Translations under genes and position numbers: made by a program
The notes under the pieces: model-generated
What the model was told of the DNA's origin: nothing
Databases searched by the model: none
What the model saw: only the letters and a program-made list of their open reading frames with translations
In this document: positions 49,253 through 58,388 of the stretch, one piece after another
How the letters are laid out: each line of letters opens with the position of its first letter
How positions within the stretch are numbered: position 1 is the first letter of the stretch
Assembly: GCA_031291095.1 (NCBI GenBank)
Contig: JARLJR010000085.1
Coordinates: 97,256-161,255, forward strand
Direction: 5' to 3'
DNA length: 64,000 nucleotides
Source: Legionella sp.
GTDB lineage: Bacteria; Pseudomonadota; Gammaproteobacteria; Legionellales; Legionellaceae

Positions 49253-51439
49253 TTAGATTCCTGCTCGTATTTTGCGCGACTTATGTAATTTTTTATAGCT
49301 TTCAATCAGCCGTAAATGAGGCTCTATACCTTCAAGGGCCATGCTTGTTTTAGTTAAACCGTAAAAGCGTACCGTACCTGTGACTGAGCCAAACACGTTT
49401 TCCATCACCTCGCTACCAAACATGCGGTTGAAACTCTCGATAAAGTGCTCAAGCTCAAGAGTTTCATCTAAGGTAACTTCGAGTACGGCATTTATCGCTT
49501 GATAAAACAAACCGCGTTTGACTGTATTGTCGTTATATTGTAAATACTCCTCGACTAATCCGATGGCGTCCTCATGGGCGCCAAGTGCGAGATAAATCAG
49601 GATTTTAAGTTCGATAATAGTCAGTTTTCCCCAGACAGTATTTTCATCAAACACGATACCAATCAAGGTGCTGATATCGGTATAGTTATCTAATTGACTT
49701 TCTTCCAAACGATTAACTAACTTGCCTAGCTCTTTAGGGCTTAATGAGTGCAAATTTAATATGTCTTCACGATAAATTAGCGCTTTGTTCGTGTTGTCCC
49801 AAATAAGATCTTCAACCGGATAAACTTCTGAATAGTCCGGCACTAAAATACGGCACGCTGAGGCACCTAAATCAGTGAGATTGGCAACATACACTTCTTT
49901 GCCCATGGACTCTAAAATGCCAAATAGTTCGTTAGCTTCTTCTTCACTGGTGCCAGAGAAGTCCCATTCACAGAACTCATAGTCGCATTCACTACTAAAG
50001 AAGCGCCAAGAAATCACTCCTGTAGAATCAATAAAGTGCTCAACGAAGTTTTCAGGCTCAGTAATGGCCATGCTATTAAATGTTGGCTTTGGGATGTCGT
50101 TTAAGCCTTCAAAACTACGGCCTTGCATCAGCTCCGTAAGGCTGCGTTCCAATGCTACTTCAAAGCTTGGATGAGCGCCAAAAGAGGCTAATACACCGCC
50201 AGTTCTAGGGTTCATCAGGGTGACACACATAACCGGGAACTGCCCACCCAAGGAGGCGTCTTTCACCACCAGAGGAAAGCCCTGCTCTTCTAGCCCTTTA
50301 ATACCTGCTAGAATGCGAGGGTACTTTTCGAGTACGCTCATTGGCACATCGGGTAAGACAAGTTCTTGTTCGATGATTTGACGTTTGACAGCACGCTCGA
50401 AGATTTCAGATAGACACTGCACATGGGCTTCATCTAGATTGTTACCCGCACTCATGCCGTTACTTAAGAATAAATTTTCAATCAGGTTTGATGGGAAATA
50501 CACCGTTTCACCATCGGACTTACGGGTATAGGGAATGGCGCAAATACCGCGAGCTTTATTGCCTGAGTTGGTATCAATCAGGTGTGATCCGTTTAATTCA
50601 TTATCTGGGTTATAAATATCGAGACAATAGTCGTCCAAAATACCCGCTGGCAGCACATCATCCTCTTCTAATGAAAACCACTTTTCATTAGGATAATGAA
50701 CAAATTCGCTATTGGCTATTTCTACACCAAAGAATTGATCGTTATAGAAAAAGTTATTATTCAAGCGTTCAATAAATTCACCTAATGCAGAGCACAGTGC
50801 GCTTTCTTTGCTTGCGCCTTTGCCGTTAGTGAAACAGATAGGTGAGGCAGCATCACGAACATGTAAAGACCATACATTAGGCACTATGTTGCGCCATGAA
50901 GAAACCTCTATCTTCATGCCAAGGTCGGCTAACATGGTGGTCATGTTTTTAATGGTCTGTTCAAGAGGCAAGTCTTTCCCCAGAATAAAGGTGTTTACAT
51001 CACCTTCTGGTTGGCCCATCAACATAGCATTAGCATCAGCGCTCAGGTCGTCAACAGTTTCGATTTTAAATTCTGGGCCAGTTTGCACCACTTTTTTTAC
51101 AGTGCAGCGGTCAATAGAGCGTAAAATTCCTTCTCTGTCTTTGTCTGAAATATCCTCAGGCAGTTCAACTTGAATTTGGAAGATCTGATTATAGCGATCC
51201 TCAGGATCGACAATATTATTTTGCGATAAGCGAATGTTTTCAGTGGAAATATCACGAGCCTTACAATACACCTTGATAAAGTAGGCGGCACAAAGGGCTG
51301 ATGACGCTAAGAAATAATCAAACGGACTCGGAGCTGAGCCATCACCTTTATAGCGAATAGGTTGATCGGCGATGACGGTAAAATCATCGAACTTGGCTTC
51401 AAGTCTTAAATTGTCGAGAAAATTTACTTTGATTTCCAT
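49253..51439 (-). CDS. ycaO: OsmC-YcaO fusion protein
   Basis: A 728-residue protein. Residues 1-135 are an OsmC-like domain (PFDYFLASSALCAAYFIKVYC, with its peroxidatic-type Cys). Residues about 165-728 match E. coli YcaO along its length: VWSLHVRDAASPICFTNGKGASKESALCSALGEF, FVHYPNEKWF, SNGMSAGNNLDEAHVQCLSE, PVMCVTLMNPRTGGVLASFGAHP and a C-terminal helical part ending FYGLTK. YcaO proteins use ATP to activate amide bonds; E. coli YcaO is linked to ribosomal protein S12 beta-methylthiolation by RimO. Fusion with OsmC is known in several gammaproteobacteria. Single gene. Confidence 0.92.
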   Translation of the reverse strand: MEIKVNFLDNLRLEAKFDDFTVIADQPIRYKGDGSAPSPFDYFLASSALCAAYFIKVYCKARDISTENIRLSQNNIVDPEDRYNQIFQIQVELPEDISDKDREGILRSIDRCTVKKVVQTGPEFKIETVDDLSADANAMLMGQPEGDVNTFILGKDLPLEQTIKNMTTMLADLGMKIEVSSWRNIVPNVWSLHVRDAASPICFTNGKGASKESALCSALGEFIERLNNNFFYNDQFFGVEIANSEFVHYPNEKWFSLEEDDVLPAGILDDYCLDIYNPDNELNGSHLIDTNSGNKARGICAIPYTRKSDGETVYFPSNLIENLFLSNGMSAGNNLDEAHVQCLSEIFERAVKRQIIEQELVLPDVPMSVLEKYPRILAGIKGLEEQGFPLVVKDASLGGQFPVMCVTLMNPRTGGVLASFGAHPSFEVALERSLTELMQGRSFEGLNDIPKPTFNSMAITEPENFVEHFIDSTGVISWRFFSSECDYEFCEWDFSGTSEEEANELFGILESMGKEVYVANLTDLGASACRILVPDYSEVYPVEDLIWDNTNKALIYREDILNLHSLSPKELGKLVNRLEESQLDNYTDISTLIGIVFDENTVWGKLTIIELKILIYLALGAHEDAIGLVEEYLQYNDNTVKRGLFYQAINAVLEVTLDETLELEHFIESFNRMFGSEVMENVFGSVTGTVRFYGLTKTSMALEGIEPHLRLIESYKKLHKSRKIRAGI

Positions 51440-51831
51440 TGAGTATGTCCAAAGTCATGCACGGCCCCGAGGCCACTTTGCATTATGATTATGTTTAAAA
51501 GGCAAAGAGTCATTCAATGTTGAGCTAGCGTTAGCGTAATTTTGAAGAAAATCTTTCGTTATTTTGGGGCTTAAAATAAGCCTAATAAGCTAAAAATAGC
51601 TGAAATATATCATAGAGTACAATATATTTGCAAAATCAAACTGTTAATCATTGAAAATGAAACTCATTCAATGCAGTGCTGATAGGGGAGAAATCTTGAA
51701 AATTAAAAGGATCCCGACTTGATTTGATGCAAAAATCCAGGGGGTCAGGTCGATTGAAAATCTAAATATCAAAAGACCCGCCCCTTAAACTGAATAGAAA
51801 AATAAAAATCAATCGAGTCTAATCCCATTGA
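51440..51831. other. Intergenic region with a short repeated segment
   Basis: About 390 bp without a convincing gene. The right end (AATAAAAATCAATCGAGTCT... at about 51799-51834) is a near copy of 48067-48101, and GGGGTCAGGTC...AGACCCGCCCC looks like an imperfect hairpin. It is otherwise an ordinary AT-rich leader for ycaO. Confidence 0.5.
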
Positions 51832-53145
51832 TTAGATAGGCCCCGCTATTTTTGAGGCTGGAGCACTCCCTGATGAGGCGTCTCCTAATTGCCCATTTTC
51901 CTTCACCGTAAAGAAAAAATTGGGGTTGTCAGCCATTGTCTTTTTACTAGCCAGCTTTACGTTTATGTGGTTTACAATGTCCGAAAATCCTAGACGATTC
52001 GCCAATTCCAATGCAGAGCATTCCTCATAACTCCTCATATAACCCTCAGAAAACTCCACGAAGCATCTGGCATCAAAGTCAATATTTGGGGCTGTTAAAA
52101 GCAGGGTCACTAATTCTGAATTATTTTGTCGAACAGCATAAATTAATGGTGTTTCTTTGCTTTTAGAAACTTTATTCACATCCGCCCCAGCCTCTATTAG
52201 AACACGAACACAATCTAAGTTTCCTTGAAGCATGGCTTTAAACAATGCAGTATTGCCAGAATGATCTACTGTTTTTATTAGATCCCTTTCTTTAGCTAAG
52301 CGAGCGACCTCACCCAAATCATCTATAACAATGGCAAAAAACAGATCATTATATCCCAGCGCCTTTTGAGCCTCTTCTTTATTGGGGCATCTATTGACTA
52401 ATAGCTTCACAATTCGATTCTCTAATCCATTTTCAATCGCTAATAGCAAATGTTTTGCTGTAACTTTAAGACTAGGTTCGGCAAGTAAAAAATCAAGCAT
52501 GATGGTATTGTTCGTTTTCAATGCTCTTGCAAGAGGATTTCCATCATTCACATCGGCTCCTTTTTGAATTAATAAAGGAGTAATTTCTTTGATGACTATG
52601 CTAAGGGAGCTTCCTAATAAGTCACGTACAGCACAAAAATCAGACAGAACACTAAGATCGAATTCGTTTTCTTTCACGTTAGGATCTATTGCTTCTTGTT
52701 GCAGTAAGTATTTCACTACAGGCCATAACCTATAGCTAACTGCCGCAGATAAAAAAGAATATTTGGGCTCGTTAATATCTAATCCTCTAGCAATGGCAGC
52801 CTCTAAAAAATCAATGAAACATGCCACCTTCTCTTCTTTTTTTCCTACTTTGCTGAACTGGCTGCGTACGGTATATGCAATAGATTCGCTATTGAATTCA
52901 TAGGCGTCAGCGCACAGACTAAGAGCGCTGCTGATTTCTTCTTTAAGCTGGGCTTTGGCTTCAGATGAACCCTCAAGCATTTCAATTACAATGTCATTAT
53001 AATAACGCAAGACATAAATGCCCATGGCAATTTGGTGCACCTCGTAGCTGTAGATCACTGCTTCCTGCCCTTCTGGATTGTTTAAATGTTTTAGCCTTTT
53101 AATCCAGTAATCTACTTTTTTCTTTATTCTATCTAAATCTGTCAT
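51832..53145 (-). CDS. Ankyrin-repeat protein, effector-like
   Basis: A 437-residue protein. The start (MTDLDRI, 53145) has CGGAGT six bases upstream; an in-frame TTG lies 18 bases earlier. The N-terminal 100 residues are helical. From about residue 125 a solenoid of degenerate ankyrin units runs to the end: FLSAAVSYRLWPVVKYLLQQE, NDGNPLARALKTNNTIMLDFL, GNTALFKAMLQGNLDCVRVLIEAGAD and ETPLIYAVRQNNSELVTLLL are the clearest. A perfect copy of the 21-bp palindrome is 55 bases upstream of the start. Likely a secreted host-binding protein, by family. Confidence 0.85.
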   Translation of the reverse strand: MTDLDRIKKKVDYWIKRLKHLNNPEGQEAVIYSYEVHQIAMGIYVLRYYNDIVIEMLEGSSEAKAQLKEEISSALSLCADAYEFNSESIAYTVRSQFSKVGKKEEKVACFIDFLEAAIARGLDINEPKYSFLSAAVSYRLWPVVKYLLQQEAIDPNVKENEFDLSVLSDFCAVRDLLGSSLSIVIKEITPLLIQKGADVNDGNPLARALKTNNTIMLDFLLAEPSLKVTAKHLLLAIENGLENRIVKLLVNRCPNKEEAQKALGYNDLFFAIVIDDLGEVARLAKERDLIKTVDHSGNTALFKAMLQGNLDCVRVLIEAGADVNKVSKSKETPLIYAVRQNNSELVTLLLTAPNIDFDARCFVEFSEGYMRSYEECSALELANRLGFSDIVNHINVKLASKKTMADNPNFFFTVKENGQLGDASSGSAPASKIAGPI

Positions 53146-53200
53146 AAGAAACTCCGACCACAACTCATGAATATCATTATACTAGCTCCCTGCCTTTAAA

Positions 53201-53221
53201 ATACCGTAAAAAATACGGTAT
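53201..53221 (-). promoter_or_regulatory. Perfect 21-bp palindrome, candidate operator
   Basis: Read toward the 53145 gene this is base for base the same 21-mer as at 43227 (ATACCGTA-TTTTT-TACGGTAT) and at the same distance from the start (55 bases). It could also act on the weak plus-strand frame at 53305. Confidence 0.75.
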
Positions 53222-53304
53222 TCCATCAACATGAGCTTGGCTCGAAACAACTTATCGAAGGATGTGAAAAAGCCCAGGTCATTTATAAAAAATTTCTGAT
53301 ATGG

Positions 53305-53505
53305 ATGAACAATCCAGGAAATATGACCAGGGAAGATAGCAGCAATTTAAAGAAAAAATTGAAAATACTTCTCAGCAATCATCTCCACCTTCTTAAAACT
53401 ATTGAGCTACGTTTGCTAGCTAAGGGCTTTTTAAAGCCCCTGACCTTGGAAAAGTTATTTATCATAATGAAGGAGCTAAGCTTTGTTGCTCTTGGTGGCT
53501 TTTAG
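53305..53505 (+). CDS. Possible small basic protein (weak)
   Basis: A 66-residue frame, Leu- and Lys-rich and helical (NLKKKLKILLSNHLHLLKTI), lying between two minus-strand genes and overlapping the end of the second by 44 bases. There is no ribosome site. It may be a chance frame or a remnant; listed because it otherwise fills a 300-bp gap (53146-53461) whose only other feature is the palindrome. Confidence 0.25.
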   Translation: MNNPGNMTREDSSNLKKKLKILLSNHLHLLKTIELRLLAKGFLKPLTLEKLFIIMKELSFVALGGF

Positions 53506-54649
53506 AGGTTGTTTGCGTAAAGAAATTGAAGGTATTTGTTAAACGAGCAGCGTTAAAACCTGCTTGGCCAAAAGCTATCTTTGCAGCTGCAGCGCAAGCG
53601 AGAAAAGCGGCAGTTGCTTCGATATTATTACCATTAACATATGAAAACAGCCCCAATGCTCCAAATGCAAAAGAAGCGGTTAAACTCGTTTTATAGCTGG
53701 GAGTTTCCGGGTTTTCAAGAGTGACGAAATAATTGAATGGATTCAAAGAGACATTACGTTCCTGGCTACTCGGAATGGATTCATTCGGTTTTCTTAAAGG
53801 GGTGTATTTACAAACATATTCAAAAGGCCGAGGGGCATCTGTAGGATGCAAATGAACATATAATTTATCGGATTGGCTGTTTAAAAGCTTAGTTAAATCG
53901 GTTAATTGATCAGCGTCATATTCTACATCATGAACAAAATCTCTGTGGGCAGATTTAAAATTTAAAGGTTTTATTGCCTTAAGCGCACGGTTTTTTGCTT
54001 CGACTTCATTAGGCGCGACAATAATGACATTTTCATGTGATTCCGCAAAAACTCCAGGAAGATACCCCCCAAGGTTTACAAAAAAAAGTCTATTCTTATA
54101 CGCAGGTGCATGTCCTGTAACCGTTGTAATTAACTCAAGATCTTGCTCTTTTAAAAGCACTAAAGGTTCTTGCGTTAACTCATCTTTTTGATTAAATGCT
54201 TCTAAGATATGAATAATTTTTTGATCTGCTTTTTCTTCTAATACTTCAAATGACTTTAAAATCTCGCCTTTTTCAACATACAACCAACCTAGCTGCTGTT
54301 CTTTTTGCATATAAATATATGCTTTATCCAAGGTGCTTATAGCTTTTTTTAGCTGCTCTTCAGAAGTCTCTTTTATAAAATAACTGGCACAAGGTGATTG
54401 GGGCTCGCTCTCTAACGTAATATTATAACCATCTGCACTTAGTAAGGGGCCAATACAATCAATGTGAACGGTGTTTTTTATTCCTTTCCAGGATTTTTCA
54501 ACGAGAGGATAAATATCTTCCGCTTTTGTACCGAAACCAAAAACAACGTCATGAGCTTCGATTTTTTTACCAGGTTCCGTGCCTCCAATGTAGGCATACC
54601 ATAATTTAATTTCATTGGGTTGTGTACCGTGAGTTTTAGAATCTGGCAT
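53462..54649 (-). CDS. DUF1543 protein with C-terminal membrane hairpin
   Basis: A 395-residue protein; the ATG at 54649 (MPDSKTHG) has GGAG six bases upstream. The first part is a DUF1543 domain: KLWYAYIGGTEPGKKIEAHD, VVFGFGTKAEDIYPLVEKSW, VHIDCIGPLLSADGYNITL. A second, more degenerate copy begins at about residue 190 (LFFVNLGGYLPGVFAESHEN). Near residues 325-375 two adjacent hydrophobic segments (FGALGLFSYVNGNNIEATAA) could form a membrane hairpin, followed by a Gln/Ser tail. DUF1543 function is unknown; Legionella copies are candidate effectors. A palindrome is 78 bases upstream. Confidence 0.75.
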   Translation of the reverse strand: MPDSKTHGTQPNEIKLWYAYIGGTEPGKKIEAHDVVFGFGTKAEDIYPLVEKSWKGIKNTVHIDCIGPLLSADGYNITLESEPQSPCASYFIKETSEEQLKKAISTLDKAYIYMQKEQQLGWLYVEKGEILKSFEVLEEKADQKIIHILEAFNQKDELTQEPLVLLKEQDLELITTVTGHAPAYKNRLFFVNLGGYLPGVFAESHENVIIVAPNEVEAKNRALKAIKPLNFKSAHRDFVHDVEYDADQLTDLTKLLNSQSDKLYVHLHPTDAPRPFEYVCKYTPLRKPNESIPSSQERNVSLNPFNYFVTLENPETPSYKTSLTASFAFGALGLFSYVNGNNIEATAAFLACAAAAKIAFGQAGFNAARLTNTFNFFTQTTSKSHQEQQSLAPSL

Positions 54650-54725
54650 ATTTATCTCCATCAAAAATTTGTTTAACAAGTGTGCTTGCGATCCTGTGGC
54701 ATTTTACACTTATTAATAAGCTTTA

Positions 54726-54750
54726 AATTACCGTATTTTATACGGTAATT
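54726..54750 (-). promoter_or_regulatory. Palindrome variant, candidate operator
   Basis: AATTACCGTA-TTTTA-TACGGTAATT: perfect 10-bp arms whose inner part TACCGTA-N5-TACGGTA matches the 43227/53201 element. It lies 76 bases upstream of the DUF1543 gene start. Confidence 0.65.
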
Positions 54751-54923
54751 TAAAATCGTAGATTGGATTGAATACATCAGATTTTGGAGTGCCATTTTAG
54801 ATTTGAACTTCAGCCTAGCCTCTGGCATGTTTTAAAGCCTGTTCTTGAAGTGCACGTCCTTATAGGATTGCCAGATTTACCCTCATCCTTTGTTAACTAT
54901 CGCTCACCTAATCGCCAATTTAT

Positions 54924-55730
54924 TTAAGTTTTTTCTTTTACTTTGAATGAAGTTATATTTTCATCTTCCATAAATTGCATAATAGCGTTTAATGTTGTTT
55001 CTTTATCTTCGCAAATGGGTAAATGCCCCGCATTTTCAATTTGCATAGGCACTAAATCAGGTTTAATTGTAAGTAATCTTCCAACCTCATTGGCAGTAGT
55101 TAAACTTCCAAGAGCAGCACTTCCATAAAGTAACAGTGTAGGACATATTATTTGTTTAAATAATTCATTTATATTGTAATCCTTAAAGGTCTCATCAAAT
55201 TGATGGATCATTTCTGAAAGCATATCCGGATCACAGTGCCTCACGTGATCAGGAATAAAGTGATCGATGGGCAATCCCAAATTGCTTAATCGAAGTCCTT
55301 GAATGAGTAGATTAATTTGATCTTTAAATCCCATTGTTAACTGGCGAAGATACGTTAAATTTAAAGGAGGATCGATAAGAATAAGCGCTTTCACCAGCTG
55401 AGGTTGAGCAGCAGCAAGCATGCATCCCACCATTGCACCTAATGAATGACCGATTAACACTGTAGGCTCTTTTGTTACTCCTTCGATAAATGATTGGGTA
55501 TCGTCTAGATGATCCTCTAATGCATAACGGGCCGCTCTCTTTTGCGATTTGCCATGGCCCCGGAAGTCCATAGCATACACATGAAAATAAGCGCACAAAT
55601 CTGCCGTTATCGGTGTAAAGGATTGCCAACGATGGGTAGCGCCATGAAGTAATAAGACGGGAGCACCATGATTAGGTCCCTCTGCATAATTTATTTTGAG
55701 TGCACTATTATAATATGAATATTCGTTCAT
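54924..55730 (-). CDS. Alpha/beta hydrolase
   Basis: A 268-residue hydrolase. The oxyanion segment PVLLLHGATHRWQSF, nucleophile elbow VLIGHSLGAMVGC (Ser in GHSLG), an Asp in the LILIDPPLN strand region, and the His in IENAGHLPICEDK complete the fold. Reads like an esterase or a C-C hydrolase of the MhpC type; substrate unknown. The ATG at 55730 follows AGAGGTG; the open frame extends two codons earlier. Confidence 0.9.
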   Translation of the reverse strand: MNEYSYYNSALKINYAEGPNHGAPVLLLHGATHRWQSFTPITADLCAYFHVYAMDFRGHGKSQKRAARYALEDHLDDTQSFIEGVTKEPTVLIGHSLGAMVGCMLAAAQPQLVKALILIDPPLNLTYLRQLTMGFKDQINLLIQGLRLSNLGLPIDHFIPDHVRHCDPDMLSEMIHQFDETFKDYNINELFKQIICPTLLLYGSAALGSLTTANEVGRLLTIKPDLVPMQIENAGHLPICEDKETTLNAIMQFMEDENITSFKVKEKT

Positions 55731-55811
55731 CCGCACCTCTTAAACACACACCGACAAAAAGCAAACTTTCTAAGGAAGCTTAGTTTATTGCGTTTAAGTA
55801 TAGACAATTAA

Positions 55812-55985
55812 AATAAAATATGGTCAAAATTCTGTTTTAAAGATACAAAAGACCTTTATTTAACAAGTGATAGTAGAGTGGCCAATCAAGAATTAAAAAT
55901 TGATGGTAACCAAGAATCATTAAAGCAATTACTAAATTTTGATAACCTTGATTTTTGGTTTAATATTACGACTCCTAATCGCTAA
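55812..55985 (+). pseudogene. Remnant of an alkylsulfatase C-terminus
   Basis: An open stretch without a start in the gap before the 56037 gene reads FKDTKDLYLTSDSRV...LKIDGNQESLKQLL, then FDNLDFWFNITTPNR and a stop. The end pattern (DxxDFWFNIxTP) resembles the SCP2-like C-terminal domain of SdsA-type alkylsulfatases. About 58 codons remain; the rest of the gene is gone. The remainder of the 306-bp gap is promoter-sized. Confidence 0.45.
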
Positions 55986-56036
55986 ATGACGCAGCCTCAC
56001 TATTGATTCGTAGTGGCTTTTATAAGGATATTTTCC

Positions 56037-56795
56037 ATGAAATTACGGTTACTTATTGCCCTGTCTCTAATACTAGCGACAACAGCAAATGCAGCGGATG
56101 AATTAGCCCAAGCGAATAATCCTTTAGCCAACATGCAAGCATTTAATATACAAAATTACTACTCTCCTCAAATTTCAGGCTTCGATCAAAAAGGAGATAC
56201 CGGCTGGCTCCGTTACGCCCAACCTGTTGATAAGTTTTTAGTGCGTGCCTCTATGCCCTTTACTTCCTATCCTGTAGCACCCACCGTTAAAAAAAGTGGC
56301 TCGGGAGACTTTAATGTTTTTGCTGCGTATTTGATTGACACAGGGAATCCGTCTGTAAGCACTGGCATTGGACCATTATTGGTAGCCCCTACAGCTAAAC
56401 CATCCGAGCTTGGCTCAGGTAAATGGCAAGGAGGATTGGCCGCTGTCTACTTTAATGCCAACTCAAATAAAGTCCAATATGGTGGTCTTGTAACCTACCA
56501 AACAGATTTTTCAGGTCCACAAAATAGAGCGCATACCAGTGTTATGGCAGTGCAACCGTTTGGTTTTTTACAGCTAACTCATGGCTTTTATTTAAGATCA
56601 GCACCCATATGGGTTTTCGACTTTAAGAATGATAACCACGTCATGCCACTTAGCTTAGGTGCGGGAAAAGTAATTAAATCAGGAAAAACGGTTTATAACT
56701 TATTTATTGAGCCACAATTTTCTGTATCGACCAAAGGCATCGCCCAGCCGACCACACAGATTTTTGCTGGTTTTAACATGCAATTTATTAAATAA
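56037..56795 (+). CDS. Outer-membrane or secreted beta-rich protein
   Basis: A 252-residue protein with a signal peptide (MKLRLLIALSLILATTANAA, cleavage near residue 20) and AAGGA upstream. The mature part alternates short strands (GWLRYAQPVDKFLVRASMPF, STGIGPLLVAPTAKPSELG, FNLFIEPQF-like YNLFIEPQF, IFAGFNMQF), similar to MetA-pathway phenol-degradation (DUF-type) and transporter-like outer-membrane barrels. The C-terminal FIK after an aromatic residue is compatible with a barrel end. Function unknown. Confidence 0.7.
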   Translation: MKLRLLIALSLILATTANAADELAQANNPLANMQAFNIQNYYSPQISGFDQKGDTGWLRYAQPVDKFLVRASMPFTSYPVAPTVKKSGSGDFNVFAAYLIDTGNPSVSTGIGPLLVAPTAKPSELGSGKWQGGLAAVYFNANSNKVQYGGLVTYQTDFSGPQNRAHTSVMAVQPFGFLQLTHGFYLRSAPIWVFDFKNDNHVMPLSLGAGKVIKSGKTVYNLFIEPQFSVSTKGIAQPTTQIFAGFNMQFIK

Positions 56796-56835
56796 ATGCA
56801 TTCAACACGATTGCCCGATACCACAAACCACGGCC

Positions 56836-57107
56836 ATGAAATCCCCCGAATACGCTATTTGTGTTACCCCATTAGGTGAAGAGCCCTCAAAACAATTCGC
56901 ATTTATTACGCGAAGCCATGATGATCTATTTACAATCGTAAAGCGAGCGAAGCAGAGGGTTGAGCTTAACAAAAATGATGCAACTTGCTTAGCAATAGGA
57001 TTTAAGTTTGCTTGGCAATATTGTGCTTGAGAATAGAAAGATCCTTCTTTACTCATCTTGGCAAAGCCTTACAGGCGTTTATTAACCAAGTGCAAAAAAG
57101 CAAATAA
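56836..57107 (+). pseudogene. DUF3861-like gene with frameshifts
   Basis: The first frame gives YAICVTPLGEEPSKQFAFIT, then HDDLFTIVKRAKQRV...DATCLAIGFKFAWQYC and stops at 57030. This matches DUF3861 (HDDLF...IV, LAxGxK). The missing tail appears in other frames just after: VLENRK and then FFTHLGKALQAFINQVQKSK ending at 57107. At least two frameshifts therefore separate the parts. No ribosome site precedes the ATG. Confidence 0.6.
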
Positions 57108-57219
57108 TGCTGCCGAGGGCAAGCCGCGGCACGTCGAAGATTTTTGATTAATTGCAATCAGAAACAATGATCACGCAATCTGAGTCTTTACAGTGATTTA
57201 TCGCCATTTCTTCTGCAAT

Positions 57220-57810
57220 TTATTTGCTAGCCCCCAGCCCCGCTCCGTTATGAGTTTTAGAAAGAGCAAAGGCCCCGCACTGTTGATAAGCCACCACTAC
57301 GCTGCATCGTTCACCGCCCGCTTCCTTACAGAAATTTTGAGCATTTTTTTCTGCCTCTACACGAGAGCTACCACCACCAATACCATAAGCACTACCCTTA
57401 TCATGGCTTACAGAGTCAAAAGAGATCCCCCCCCCAACCATCAGCCGATCTTTGATTTTCAGTACTTGTTTGAGCAGCCTGAGCCACATTAAATTTTATT
57501 GATTTCACTAAATTATTATCTACATAAATATCCATATGATATTTACCAACTAGCCAGCCATTATTGGGTTTAGTGATTTTAAATTTACCACTCCATTGGT
57601 TGCCGGGCAGCAGCGCAATTAGATTAGTTGCCGTCCCAGGCTCAAGTGTTAATTCTACCTCATCAATTTTATAATTAGGTGGTGCAGCATGATTAGTCTC
57701 CTCCGCCATCCAAATTGATTTTATTTTTTGTCCTTGCCTCAGCTGAGTTGATTTCCAAAACACATAAAGAACCGGGACATCTTTAGTAAAGACCTCTTTG
57801 GAAGCAATCC
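57220..57810 (-). pseudogene. DUF4189-type secreted protein, frameshifted at a G9 tract
   Basis: The upstream frame encodes VPVLYVFWKSTQLRQGQKIK...EVELTLEPGT...WSGKFKITKPNNGWLVGKYH up to ADGWGGDLF and a stop. The continuing frame encodes ISFDSVSHDKGSAYGIGGGS, then RVEAEKNAQNFCKEAGGERC and VVVAYQQCGAFALS, a DUF4189 domain. They are separated by nine consecutive G (minus strand); eight would join them. The N-terminus is also lost: left of about 57810 the frame runs antisense to another remnant, so no signal peptide is present. A broken gene, unless the tract is a phase-variation switch in a longer ancestor. Confidence 0.7.
57427..57435 (-). repeat. Homopolymer tract of nine C/G inside a coding region
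   Basis: Nine consecutive C on the plus strand, far longer than expected by chance at this base composition, and located exactly at the junction of two frames of one protein. Confidence 0.9.
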
Positions 57811-57817
57811 CACACAG

Positions 57818-58108
57818 ACAGTTGCTGAAAATGGGACCGCTAACGTGCAGTATCAAGTACAAAACCAATCACAAAAACCAAAACGACTCGTCATGCTAAC
57901 AACACCAGGAATAAGCAAAATCGCTCCTTGCGTATTGGCGCCTCGCGATAAAGCAGGAAGCAGCTGTATTCTTAATTTAAGTATTACCGGGAGTGCCTTA
58001 CCACGGGAGGGAATTCATCATGGCCCAATCTATGTTTACGGTTTAAAATCATCATATTCGTCTAAATTAAACGTTAAATCCACCTCACTATCAGAATCTC
58101 TATTTTAA
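57818..58108 (+). pseudogene. Fragment of a Legionella repeat-domain surface protein
   Basis: Without a proper start the frame reads TVAENGTANVQYQVQNQSQK, CVLAPRDKAGSSCILNLSI and TGSALPREGIHHGPI, then loses similarity. The pattern (VxYQVxNQS, LAPxxxxxCxLNLxIxGSxL) is that of a beta-sandwich domain I associate with secreted Legionella proteins. It abuts the truncated DUF4189 gene head-to-head at about 57810, as expected after a rearrangement. Confidence 0.5.
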
Positions 58109-58255
58109 TTCCGATTCCGCTCCCTTTCTGAACAGCCTTGAATCTTGAATTGCAACTCTGCCTGTTGCTTTGGAGAGTATCATCCTCAACAGCAAGGACC
58201 TGTCCTCCTATAGATTGTTCAGACAAAAAGCAATCTGAGGCCCTAGGAGCCCCCA

Positions 58256-58276
58256 ATACCGTATTTTTTACAGTAT
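58256..58276 (+). promoter_or_regulatory. Orphan copy of the 21-bp palindrome
   Basis: ATACCGTA-TTTTT-TACAGTAT: one mismatch from the 43227 element. No intact gene starts downstream on either strand, so it may be left from a deleted gene. Confidence 0.6.
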
Positions 58277-58388
58277 TATCAAATTGAGAATCTAAGAGAA
58301 AGTAAGATTAATTAATTAATTTGATGCTCTTGATGAATAATCGTAGATCTAATAACACCTATGTGTATTTAAGCTCACATCTCACTTT

